Of a stretch of 64,000 nucleotides of DNA, positions 9,411-17,695 are shown in pieces; the stretch's first letter is position 1, and the number at the start of each line of letters is the position of its first letter. The stretch covers positions 434,001 through 498,000 of the forward strand of contig JAFEBO010000003.1 in assembly GCA_018242625.1 (NCBI GenBank). Direction: 5' to 3'. The stretch is from Planctomycetota bacterium (GTDB taxonomy: Bacteria > Planctomycetota > Phycisphaerae > Phycisphaerales > UBA1924). The translations under genes were made by a program, and so were the position numbers. The notes under the pieces are model-generated. The model saw nothing but the letters and a program-made list of their open reading frames with translations. It had not been told where the DNA came from and ran no database searches.

Positions 9411-9446
9411 AAAGAACGCCGCCGGGCGTCACCCGGCGGCGTGATT
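9411..9446 (-). terminator. rho-independent terminator after the transglutaminase gene
   Basis: An 11-bp GC-rich stem (9416-9426 with 9432-9442) and a 5-base loop, followed on the minus strand by TCTTTTCC. It lies about 20 bases after the stop of the gene ending at 9465 and before the start at 9290. Confidence 0.7.
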
Positions 9447-9464
9447 CCAGTCATGTCGTCACTT

Positions 9465-11858
9465 TCAGTTCGGGGCCGGGCAGAAATAGTCCACATACGA
9501 CCCGACGAAGATCCCAAAGTCGACATCATCGACCACTTGATCCCCGTTGAGATCGGCCGGGCAGCCCGAGTCCATCTCCGGATTGTCGCATGCGTACAGC
9601 TCGTAGCCGCTCTCGAAGATCACAAAGTCCGAGTCGTCCACGAGTCCATCTCCGTTCAGATCTCCCGCGCACGATTTGATCTGAACGTTCACCATCGCGG
9701 TGCTCGGCGGCACCTGGTCGCACTCGAGCGCCACGCTCACGTCCGACGGACCGATAGCCATCGCCGCGTCGATCGAAGCGGACGGAATCACCGGCGATCC
9801 GCCGGGCGGGATGTCCGGCAGCGAATACGTCACCGAGGGCTGTCCACCGGTCGAGAGCAGCGCGTTACACGCGATCGTCACGTTCACGTTCGTCAGCACG
9901 AGCCCCGTGGTGTTGGTATACGTGGAGATCGTCGTGGAAGTGCCTCCCGGCGCAAGCGGGCCCGAAGGCGAGAGTGTCAGCGTGATCGGGGGCGAGGTCA
10001 CACCCGTCGACCCCGTCGGGCCCGGCCCCCCGAAAAACTCCACCACGTCGATATCGTCACAGTTCACCGCGCCCTGCCAGCGGATGAACTCCTCCGTCTG
10101 CCCCATGAACGCCGCGATCTGCGCCCCGGGGATTGTCAGCGTCAGATCGATCGATTCGCCCGAAGCCAGCGTGACGGGCGCCCAGCTCGGATCGGCCAGA
10201 ATCGTGTTCCGCTCGCCGTCGTAGAAATGAAGATCCGCGCCGAATGTGGTGTAGAACGTGCGGATCGATCCGGGCCCGTTGGTGATCCGGACCACGCCCG
10301 TCACGTCCTGGCCCACGGCCATCGTCTCGGGCGCAAAGAACTGCACGTCAAAGTACGAATTGGTAAAGACGCGGCCGAAGCTTGCCTCGCCCGCGCCCGA
10401 CCCCGGGCGCGGCGCCGGCCGGTACTCATCCGCGATGTTGACCATGTCGGTCGTGTCGAGTTCCTTCGTCCAGACGCTCTTCGCGAATCCGCATTTGTCG
10501 TTGTCCCGCACCGAATCCACCGCGTACATCCCGGGGACGGTCTTGCTCTCCTTGAGTACTCTGTAATCCGACAGCGCGCTCGACCACATGAAGCCCGCGT
10601 CGTACGCGCTCACCGGCGGCGCGGCAGCCGCCCGAATGATCTCCCGCGCCGCAGGACCGATCTTCTTGAGCCCGGGTCCGTCCGACTGGCTTGTCGCATC
10701 GATGCACTGCCACCCGTTCCCGCCCGTCAGGTCCGGACGCGCCATCCACGCTTCGGTCCAGACGTGATAGTTCCACCAGCTGTCGATCGTCTGCGGCCGA
10801 TCGAACGCATATGTCTTGGTAACCCCGTTGTAATGGAAGAATGAGTCGATGTGCCCGTCGGGCGGACCCGAATTGTCGATCGCGGTCAGGAACACGCTCA
10901 CCGTCCGCGCCGGAACACCAGCGCATCGCAGCAGGCTCTGCGACACGTTGGCGAACACCCAGCACTGCCCGTACTTCACCGTCGCGTAAGGCGGGCCCGC
11001 CTTGGTGTATTCCTTCAGCACCTCGTCGGTGCCGTTCCAGGAAAGAGGCGACTTGCCGCCGGGGAATGTCGCGGCCCAGCGGCCTTCAAGGATCCCCTGC
11101 CCCCAGTACCGCCAGTTGCAGCTCCCGCTGATTTCGCGAGTCACCTGCACCGGGCTCGTCCGGTCCAGCCCCGGAGTCTGGTCCAGGATGTAGTTCAGCA
11201 CGTTCAGAGTCTTCTCATCAAACTGCGCGACGCGCCACGGCCGCACCATCACCCCGCCGTTTACCCACCTTCCCACCTCGTTCTCGACATACTCCTGCCG
11301 GTCTTTCTGCACCGGCATGTATGTCCCGTCTCCGCTCGCGTAGGGATTGAAAAGTACCACGAGCTTCTTCGGAAAGTTTTTGGTCACGGAGATCGCCGGG
11401 ATCGCCAGCGCCGTCGGCGGTGCCGCCACCATCGCCTCGATCCGGAACTCGTACGTTCCCACCTCCGCGTTCGTCGGCACATACACCACCACCGTGAATG
11501 AATATGTGGTCGGCCCTTCCGTGACATTGTCCACCGCGTAATACCAGTCCGTCGGCGAATAGGGCGGCGGTCCAAAGCGGCGCGGAATCGTTACTTCCGA
11601 GCCGTTCCACCCGCGTTTGGCCTTCACCGACATGGTCCAGGACGCGGGAGGCGCTTCCTTGTTGGTCACCACAAAGAACGTGTACTTCGCCGCCCGCCTC
11701 ACGACCAGCCGCGGATTCGCCGGAGTCGTAAAGTCCGTCGTCTTCGCGACAAAGGTGTTGGATAGATCGTTCAGATCGATCGACTTGATATCCGGCGCCG
11801 CCTTCGCCAAGAACGACACCAGCGCAACCGCCGCCACGACCAGCTTCCAGAGCTTCAT
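9465..11858 (-). CDS. secreted animal-type transglutaminase with GC-type dockerin tail
   Basis: 797 residues, signal peptide MKLWKLVVAAVALVSFLAKA. An immunoglobulin-like N-terminal domain (about 22-160) is followed by a catalytic core resembling metazoan transglutaminases: DRQEYVENEVGRWVNGG, ILEGRWA, SPLSWNGTDEVLKEY and VKYGQCWVFANVSQSLLRC. The catalytic triad is visible as Cys299 (GQCWVF), His365 (WWNYHVWTEAWMARPDL) and Asp387 (WQCIDATSQ). After the core, GPAAREIIRA and KSVWTKELDTTDMVNIADEY match the post-core region of the animal enzymes. Two beta-domains follow, and the dockerin-like tail occupies about 728-797. Such enzymes form glutamyl-lysine isopeptide crosslinks, often calcium dependent. 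The likely role, crosslinking of surface proteins, is inference. ATG at 11858 with GGGGAT upstream. Confidence 0.88.
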   Translation of the reverse strand: MKLWKLVVAAVALVSFLAKAAPDIKSIDLNDLSNTFVAKTTDFTTPANPRLVVRRAAKYTFFVVTNKEAPPASWTMSVKAKRGWNGSEVTIPRRFGPPPYSPTDWYYAVDNVTEGPTTYSFTVVVYVPTNAEVGTYEFRIEAMVAAPPTALAIPAISVTKNFPKKLVVLFNPYASGDGTYMPVQKDRQEYVENEVGRWVNGGVMVRPWRVAQFDEKTLNVLNYILDQTPGLDRTSPVQVTREISGSCNWRYWGQGILEGRWAATFPGGKSPLSWNGTDEVLKEYTKAGPPYATVKYGQCWVFANVSQSLLRCAGVPARTVSVFLTAIDNSGPPDGHIDSFFHYNGVTKTYAFDRPQTIDSWWNYHVWTEAWMARPDLTGGNGWQCIDATSQSDGPGLKKIGPAAREIIRAAAAPPVSAYDAGFMWSSALSDYRVLKESKTVPGMYAVDSVRDNDKCGFAKSVWTKELDTTDMVNIADEYRPAPRPGSGAGEASFGRVFTNSYFDVQFFAPETMAVGQDVTGVVRITNGPGSIRTFYTTFGADLHFYDGERNTILADPSWAPVTLASGESIDLTLTIPGAQIAAFMGQTEEFIRWQGAVNCDDIDVVEFFGGPGPTGSTGVTSPPITLTLSPSGPLAPGGTSTTISTYTNTTGLVLTNVNVTIACNALLSTGGQPSVTYSLPDIPPGGSPVIPSASIDAAMAIGPSDVSVALECDQVPPSTAMVNVQIKSCAGDLNGDGLVDDSDFVIFESGYELYACDNPEMDSGCPADLNGDQVVDDVDFGIFVGSYVDYFCPAPN

Positions 11859-12038
11859 GTCAATCCCCTTTCGGCGAAGCGGAGCCTACAGCGAATCGGG
11901 TGACATCGATACCCAAACGTTGTGCAAAAGCCGAGATTAATTTGCCAGCCTGAGGCGTATGCCCCAATCCCTCCCCCAAACCCGGGCGAACGCCGCGTCT
12001 GCTAGCCTCACACTTTTTACGCCCCGGAGACCGCATCT

Positions 12039-12968
12039 ATGCCCTTCCACACCTTACAGGCCGGCAAGCTCCGCGCCTCCATCGCGCCAGAACTCGGCGC
12101 CGGCATCGCAGATCTTTCTATCCTGGGTCCCAGCGGCTTTTACTACCCGCTCATGCGCCGGGCGGCACCCCAGGAAACTAACGCATCGCTCCTGGCATCT
12201 TTCATCATGGCCCCCTGGGCCAACCGCATCCGCAACGGCTCATTCAGCTTCGGCGGCAAACCGATCACCCTCCGCACCAACACCGGCGACGCGATGGCCC
12301 AGCACGGCGATGTCCGCAAACGCCCGTGGTCCATTGTCGCGCACAGCGCCACAGCCATCTCTCTCGAATACGACAGCAGGAACTTCTCCGATTCCAACTG
12401 GCCCTGGTCCTTCCGGTGCAAGGCCGATTACTCCCTCGACGACGATTCGCTCCGCGTGCACCTCGCCGTGACCAACACCGACACAACCGCCTTCCCCGCC
12501 GGGTGCGGCCACCATCCCTACTTCTCACGCCGACTCTGGGATGACAACGACATCCTCGAAGTCGAAGCCCCTGTCAACGGGCGCTATCCGGTCGACTCGG
12601 GCTGCGCGATCGGCCCCGCAGCGCCCGACGCCCTTTCGCACAGCCTCGCGGCCTCCGCCCGGTTCCCCGATGAACATATCGATGCGGTCTTCTCGGGCTT
12701 TACCGGCAGAGCCCGGCTTCGCTGGCCAAAGAGCCGCGTCACCCTCACCATGCACGCATCACCAAACATGACCCACCTGGTCGTCTTCGCCCCGCACGCG
12801 AACGGCAAGAGCGGGACACCGCTCCCGTTTGTCGCCGTCGAGCCGCAGACACAGGCCAACGACGGCTTCAACCTCGAGAACCGGGGTGTGAGCGGCACGG
12901 GCACGCAACGGATCGAACCGGGAGCGTCGCTCGAGACCGACTGCCGCTTCGAAATCGGGCAGGACTAG
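12039..12968 (+). CDS. aldose 1-epimerase (mutarotase) family protein
   Basis: 309 residues, close to the size of GalM-type mutarotases, which interconvert alpha and beta anomers of hexoses. Family marks are SFIMAPWANRIRNGSFSFGG near residue 55, QHGDVRKRPW, the catalytic-His region CGHHPYFSRRLW near 155, and the catalytic-Glu region FVAVEPQTQANDGFN near 268. CCGGAGA precedes the ATG at 12039. There is no signal peptide, so it is cytoplasmic. It is the only plus-strand gene inside the dockerin cluster and converges on the CotH gene with a 3-base gap. The exact sugar substrate cannot be told. Confidence 0.87.
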   Translation: MPFHTLQAGKLRASIAPELGAGIADLSILGPSGFYYPLMRRAAPQETNASLLASFIMAPWANRIRNGSFSFGGKPITLRTNTGDAMAQHGDVRKRPWSIVAHSATAISLEYDSRNFSDSNWPWSFRCKADYSLDDDSLRVHLAVTNTDTTAFPAGCGHHPYFSRRLWDDNDILEVEAPVNGRYPVDSGCAIGPAAPDALSHSLAASARFPDEHIDAVFSGFTGRARLRWPKSRVTLTMHASPNMTHLVVFAPHANGKSGTPLPFVAVEPQTQANDGFNLENRGVSGTGTQRIEPGASLETDCRFEIGQD

Positions 12969-12971
12969 CTC

Positions 12972-15272
12972 TCAGGGGCAGATGAACTGGTTGTACGCCA
13001 CAACAAACAGCGAGAAGTCGGCGTCGTCGACAAGCCCATCCTTGTTCATGTCGGTCGGGCAGCCCGCCGGCATCGCGGGATCGGCGCAGTCAAGCAGTTC
13101 GTACGCCGCCACGAAGATGACAAAGTCCGAATCATCCACCGGACCGTCACCGTTGAAGTCTCCGGGGCACGGCGTGCAGCGCACCGAAACATACGAACCC
13201 GGAGAGCCCTTATCGCCTCCCGTCGATGCAAACGAGCCGTACGCATCGCCCGCTTTCGAGAGCACCCACAGCGAGACGTTGTCCATGCCGATGCCGTCGC
13301 GGCAGGTCTGGCCGCTGGCGTTCTGAGCGCGGATGGTGCCGGGGAAAGTCTGATCACCGAAGCGGAGGCGATCCACCAATGTGCCCGCCGCATTGTAAAG
13401 ATTGACCTGATCATTCCGCGCCAGATTGTTCCCCACGCCGCCCGATCCGAGGCTGCCGAGCACCTTCACGGAGGGACTCAGGTTCCAGGCCGTTCGGAAA
13501 GTCGCGGCCGCTGTCTCCGTGATGACCACCGATTCGCCCGGCTGGACGACCCCAAGAGCGGTGAGACTGAACGCCCCCGCGATCGCGTGATCGTCATCGA
13601 AGCTCCAGCCGGTCATGTCTATCGGGCTTGACGAGAGGTTTGTGAACTCGACAAACTCGCCGTTGGTGCCGGAGTACATGAACTCGGTGATGCGCATGCC
13701 GCCGCTGGCAGAAAAGGTGTAGTTGATCGTCTGCGGGTCCCACTCGGTATGCGCCGGGAAGAACGACATCGAGCCGTAGGTGTTCCCGGCTGTTGCGGCG
13801 ACGTAGTAATCGACGCGCTGGCCTGGCGAGGCGACGATCGGCAGCGTGATGCGATAGAGACCGCTACCGATCGAGGACATCAGGGCTCGCTGGTACGTCC
13901 CCGCCTGCGAGGGGCGATACCACAGTTCGACCTTCGAAATGGTCCCGCCCGAAGCCGGCGCGACCGCCGCGGTGATCGTCACCGGGTCGGTGGGGTTGGG
14001 CGTCTGGCTCGAAGGCACGACGGAAGAGATGACCGGTCCCTGCGCCGCGAGTTCGGCGTAGCCGGCCAGGACCGAGGATCGCGTGTCGAGGAATTCCTGG
14101 ATTCCGGGCACACTCCCCCCCGCCGGGCCGGGGTATGCCAGATTGACGCTGACGGTGAAGTTGCTCACAAAATTGGAGTAGGTATACAGCTTCTTGGGGT
14201 CGGCCTGCACAGCAGCATCTATCTGGTTTCGGAGCGCCGTGGCCGCCGGGGAAGTCGAAGCCCACGTGAGATCCTGAAGCGCCGTCCGGTAGTGCGCGAG
14301 GTACCGCTGGCGCAATTCCGGCACCGCGAGCACGCGGCTGAGAAAAGGCTTGGTGCTGCTCGTGAAATTTAGAAACGGGGTCCAGAAGTTCTGCGTGTAT
14401 GTTTCGTTTGCGTCAGTCTGAAGCAGGTACGTCCGACCGTCCGTCGGATTGCGGTAGGTCATGAAGTCCGCGCCCTTGTTGATGTAACTGTCATCATCCG
14501 TGAGAATGTTCTCAAAGACAACCGACCAGATGGACGCGTCGATCGCAAAGACCGGATCGATCGTTGTCTGCCAGGAAGCTGTCGGCTTGTTGGTGAGTGC
14601 ATCACAGACAGTGATGAGGGCGCTCCAAGGATCGGCCAGCCCGCCATCGTCTTTGATCTCGTAGCCCGTGTATCCCGCGGCGGTTGCGCCGTTGTACTTG
14701 AGCCCGGGTCCCTGGGGGTTGTTGGCGCACTTGATCCGAACTCCGCTCGTGTCGGCAAAGTGCGTCGCGAGCATCGTCTTGTTGAACTGCTGCACGTTGT
14801 TGTACACACCCCAATTCTGCCCGTTGAGCGTCACGAGCACGTGGTTGGCCCGCGGGTTGGGCATGTACTGCGCTACGTAGTTGTTGTAGAGAACCTCGCG
14901 GCAGAACGTCGGATCGTGAAAGCCGTTGTTGAGATTCAGCGAGGAATATCCCAGAAGATCCTGATTCGCGTCGACCGCATCTAGTTCAACGTTAAAGGAG
15001 AACTTCTGCGACCCGGCCGGCAGGGCCGTGTACGACGTGTTGCCGCGGATGCGCACGCCGACGTTGGGGTACGTCACGCCGTCGACGGTGAGATCCGCGA
15101 GGATGTTGGTCTGGGCGGCGTAGTTGGCTTTAAGCAGATTGAGCCAGTCCGCATCGTGGAACTGAAAGTTCAGCGTCCTCAGGACGGAGGCGTCGTAGAG
15201 GTCCTGGGCACCGGCGCGGCCCAGACACAAAAGGGCCAGGGCGCCGGCCAGGATGAAAATCCGATTCGTCAC
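12972..15272 (-). CDS. secreted CotH-kinase / lamin-tail protein with GC-type dockerin tail
   Basis: 766 residues from a GTG at 15272 with GGAGGTG upstream; the first residues VTNRIFILAGALALLCLGRAGAQ are a clear signal peptide, which decides the start against a longer reading. The N-terminal half is a CotH-type (spore-coat kinase-like) domain: VGVRIRGNTSY, QKFSFNVELD, SLNLNNGFHDPTFCREVLYN and YLLQTDANETY. A middle region (about 480-570) has an Ig-like segment (VSSVVPSSQTPNPTDPVTIT). A lamin-tail domain follows (MRITEFMYSGTNGEFVEFTN, IDMTGWSFDD, FPGTIRAQ). The tail (about 700-766) carries CPGDFNGDGPVDDSDF and CPTDMNKDGLVDDADF. CotH kinases phosphorylate secreted proteins; activity here is inferred. 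Confidence 0.85.
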   Translation of the reverse strand: MTNRIFILAGALALLCLGRAGAQDLYDASVLRTLNFQFHDADWLNLLKANYAAQTNILADLTVDGVTYPNVGVRIRGNTSYTALPAGSQKFSFNVELDAVDANQDLLGYSSLNLNNGFHDPTFCREVLYNNYVAQYMPNPRANHVLVTLNGQNWGVYNNVQQFNKTMLATHFADTSGVRIKCANNPQGPGLKYNGATAAGYTGYEIKDDGGLADPWSALITVCDALTNKPTASWQTTIDPVFAIDASIWSVVFENILTDDDSYINKGADFMTYRNPTDGRTYLLQTDANETYTQNFWTPFLNFTSSTKPFLSRVLAVPELRQRYLAHYRTALQDLTWASTSPAATALRNQIDAAVQADPKKLYTYSNFVSNFTVSVNLAYPGPAGGSVPGIQEFLDTRSSVLAGYAELAAQGPVISSVVPSSQTPNPTDPVTITAAVAPASGGTISKVELWYRPSQAGTYQRALMSSIGSGLYRITLPIVASPGQRVDYYVAATAGNTYGSMSFFPAHTEWDPQTINYTFSASGGMRITEFMYSGTNGEFVEFTNLSSSPIDMTGWSFDDDHAIAGAFSLTALGVVQPGESVVITETAAATFRTAWNLSPSVKVLGSLGSGGVGNNLARNDQVNLYNAAGTLVDRLRFGDQTFPGTIRAQNASGQTCRDGIGMDNVSLWVLSKAGDAYGSFASTGGDKGSPGSYVSVRCTPCPGDFNGDGPVDDSDFVIFVAAYELLDCADPAMPAGCPTDMNKDGLVDDADFSLFVVAYNQFICP

Positions 15273-15467
15273 GTGCACCTCCGCGAAACTCAGCAATGGG
15301 CCCTCCCGGCCGCACTTCCCGATGCCGTCCGGCCCGTGATCAACCGGGGAAATTCGTCGAAGAGGGGCCTTGGGTTGAGCGAATACGAGGAGAAAACGCC
15401 CCCGATTATGGGGTATTGCAGTTTCAGCGGATATTCGACGTTCCGGGAAGGCAGGGCGCAGGAAATT

Positions 15468-15500
15468 CAAAAGCCCGCGGCGGTTGGCCGCGGGCTTGGG
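15468..15500 (-). terminator. rho-independent terminator after the kelch protein gene
   Basis: A 10-bp stem (15471-15480 with 15488-15497) and a 7-base loop, followed on the minus strand by TTGAATTTCC. It lies about 40 bases downstream of the stop at 15540. Confidence 0.7.
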
Positions 15501-15539
15501 TCGTTCCGGACAGATGCCAACCTTTTCCTGGCGGTTGGG

Positions 15540-17486
15540 TTACGAGCAGAGGAACTGCGAGTAGGCATCGGCGAAGAGCACAAAGTCGCTGTCGTCGACG
15601 ATGCCGTCGGAATTGAGGTCTGCCGGGCAGCCGGCGGCCATTCCGGGATCGGTGCAGAAGAAAAGGTTGTAGGCGTTCGCAAAGGCGACAAAGTCGCTGT
15701 CATCGACCTGCAGATCGCAGGTGAAGTCGGCGGCGCAGTAGCTGAGGCTCGCGTTGTTGCTGGCCGAGCTGCCGACGGCGTTCGAGACGACGCAGTTGTA
15801 GTTCGAGCCGGCGTCGGCCGCGGTCAGGCCGCTGATCGAAAGAACGGGGGAGTTGACTCCGCTGTAGTGGCCGTTGTTGGTGAGGTTAGTGGCCCCGCGG
15901 CGCCACTGATAGGAAAGGCTGGGCGTTCCCGCGCCGGTGACGGAGAAGGAAACCGAGCCGCCGGGGCAACCGACCTTGTTGCCGGGATTGGAAGCGACCG
16001 AGCCGGGCGCTGCCGGATCGGAAGCGAAGCCGTTACCGACAACCACAAGCTGGAAGGAACCCGCCGGCATGGAGGGGAATGTGAACTCGGTCGAGAGGAC
16101 CTTGTTCCCGGTCATAACGCTGGTGGAACTCCAGTTGAAGGTGCGCCCGTAGTAGGTGTTGCCGTTGCTGTGCAGGCAGCGGACGAGCGGATAGTTGGAA
16201 TTCATCTGAAGGTCGTCGCCGTACGAAGCGCCTTCGGAAAGCCCGTTGAGGCCCGTGCCGGTCAGGTGATAGGAACCGTCTCCGTTGGAGGTGATGCTCT
16301 GGATGACGGGCTTTCCGGCGGCGAGCGGCGTGCCGCCGGGCTGATAGACGTACACATCCGTCCCCATGTGGGAATAGAGCACGTTGCCGTCCGGCAGCGT
16401 GAGCATGGCCGTCGTGTACGTGGCGCGATTGTCCGAAGCTCCAACGGGCGCGTTCACTGATGTGAAGGAATTCGAGGTGTAGTCGAACTCATAGAACGTC
16501 GTGGGGCTGGGGAAGTTGTTGGCGGCGGTGGGAATGGGGCTGACGGCGCAGAGGACCTTGCCGTTGACCATCATGGCGCAGGGGGCGTCGGGCGTCCCCT
16601 TGCCACTCGGAATATCCGGGCCCGCGATCCAGGTGCCGGGGCTGGTGGTGCCGGTGGGCGTGTAAATCGCGGTGTGACCGGTAGAGCCGAGGAAAAAGGC
16701 CTTGCCGTTGGGGAGCAGCACGGCGCCGCCCAGTTCAAAGACGATCGAGTCGTAGAGCGAAACGGGGACGATGCCGTCGTTGATCCATGTGTTCGAGACC
16801 GGGTTGTATCGCTCGCTGAAAGTTCCGAACGGGTCGATCGTCAGGATGGTGTCGTCGGGCAGTTTGACCCAGCTGGCCTCGTCCTGATAGCTGCCGCGGA
16901 AAATATTGGGACCCTGAGCCCAGGTGTTAGTGGTCGGGTTGTAGATGAGAGACTGACGCGAAGTCTTGGGGCAGACCGGCGTGACGATCACGTTGCCGTT
17001 GGGCAGGATTTCGCTGTTGGAGTCATAGAAGCACTGCGCGGAACCCGTCACCGGCGAGTTGAGGCTCGGATCCATCAGCGTGGTGGGAACGGGCGCTGCG
17101 GTCCAGGTGTTGGTGAGCGGGTTGTAAACCTCGGACTTGGCGGTGCCGGTGCCGTACTCGCCGCCGGCGACAAAGACACGTCCGTCCTTGAGGACCTGAG
17201 CCGAGTAATAGAGGCGGGTATCCGCCATCGATGCGAGCGTGGTCCACGTGCCGCCGATGTAGCTGCCCGCGGCGTTGGGAGTGAGCCTCACCCAGCCGTT
17301 GCCGATGGTGCTGCCGTTGTTCTTGGCGCACATGACGGTGCCGTCGGAGAGCAGCAGCATCAGATTAACGGCGCTCGGCGCGTTGTTGGTGACTTTGGTC
17401 CAGGTGCCGCCGTGGGCGGCGGCGGTGAACAGCGCAAGAGCGAGCGAGCAGCGGACAACGCGTCGGGACGACAAACCAATATGCAT
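15540..17486 (-). CDS. secreted kelch/galactose-oxidase-like protein with Ig and GC-type dockerin domains
   Basis: 648 residues from the ATG at 17486, with AGGAAAGAG upstream. The signal peptide (MHIGLSSRRVVRCSLALALF, ending near AAAHGG) is followed by kelch-type propeller blades: MLLLSDGTVMCAKNNG, YSAQVLKDGRVFVAGGEYG, SEVYNPLTNTWTAAPVP, EILPNGNVIV and YNPTTNTWAQGP. A galactose-oxidase C-terminal-like region contains FTFPSMPAGSFQLVVVGNG. Then comes an Ig-like domain (about 500-580, SVSFSVTGAGTPSLSYQWRRG) and the dockerin tail (CAADFTCDLQVDDSDF, CPADLNSDGIVDDSDF). I did not find the full copper-ligand set of galactose oxidase, so enzyme activity is uncertain. The Ig domain is nearly the same as in the neighbouring subtilase. 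Confidence 0.83.
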   Translation of the reverse strand: MHIGLSSRRVVRCSLALALFTAAAHGGTWTKVTNNAPSAVNLMLLLSDGTVMCAKNNGSTIGNGWVRLTPNAAGSYIGGTWTTLASMADTRLYYSAQVLKDGRVFVAGGEYGTGTAKSEVYNPLTNTWTAAPVPTTLMDPSLNSPVTGSAQCFYDSNSEILPNGNVIVTPVCPKTSRQSLIYNPTTNTWAQGPNIFRGSYQDEASWVKLPDDTILTIDPFGTFSERYNPVSNTWINDGIVPVSLYDSIVFELGGAVLLPNGKAFFLGSTGHTAIYTPTGTTSPGTWIAGPDIPSGKGTPDAPCAMMVNGKVLCAVSPIPTAANNFPSPTTFYEFDYTSNSFTSVNAPVGASDNRATYTTAMLTLPDGNVLYSHMGTDVYVYQPGGTPLAAGKPVIQSITSNGDGSYHLTGTGLNGLSEGASYGDDLQMNSNYPLVRCLHSNGNTYYGRTFNWSSTSVMTGNKVLSTEFTFPSMPAGSFQLVVVGNGFASDPAAPGSVASNPGNKVGCPGGSVSFSVTGAGTPSLSYQWRRGATNLTNNGHYSGVNSPVLSISGLTAADAGSNYNCVVSNAVGSSASNNASLSYCAADFTCDLQVDDSDFVAFANAYNLFFCTDPGMAAGCPADLNSDGIVDDSDFVLFADAYSQFLCS

Positions 17487-17636
17487 AAATGTCTCTTTCC
17501 TGATTGCGAGTTCCGCCGGTTCTGCCGCGCGCAGGCCGGTCGAGCTCTCTCCGCGAGACCACATGATAACAATCGCCCGCGTGGCGCCAAAATCAATTCT
17601 GGACAAACGGGCCGTCCCGAAACAGGGGGGCCGAAA

Positions 17637-17668
17637 AACAACGCCCCGGCCGATGGGCCGGGGCGATT
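17637..17668 (-). terminator. rho-independent terminator after the subtilase gene
   Basis: A 10-bp perfect stem (17642-17651 with 17656-17665) with a GATG-type loop, followed on the minus strand by TTGTTTTTC. It lies about 30 bases after the stop at 17696. Confidence 0.75.
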
Positions 17669-17695
17669 GTCGAAAAACAGGGGTGTCGGAAGATC

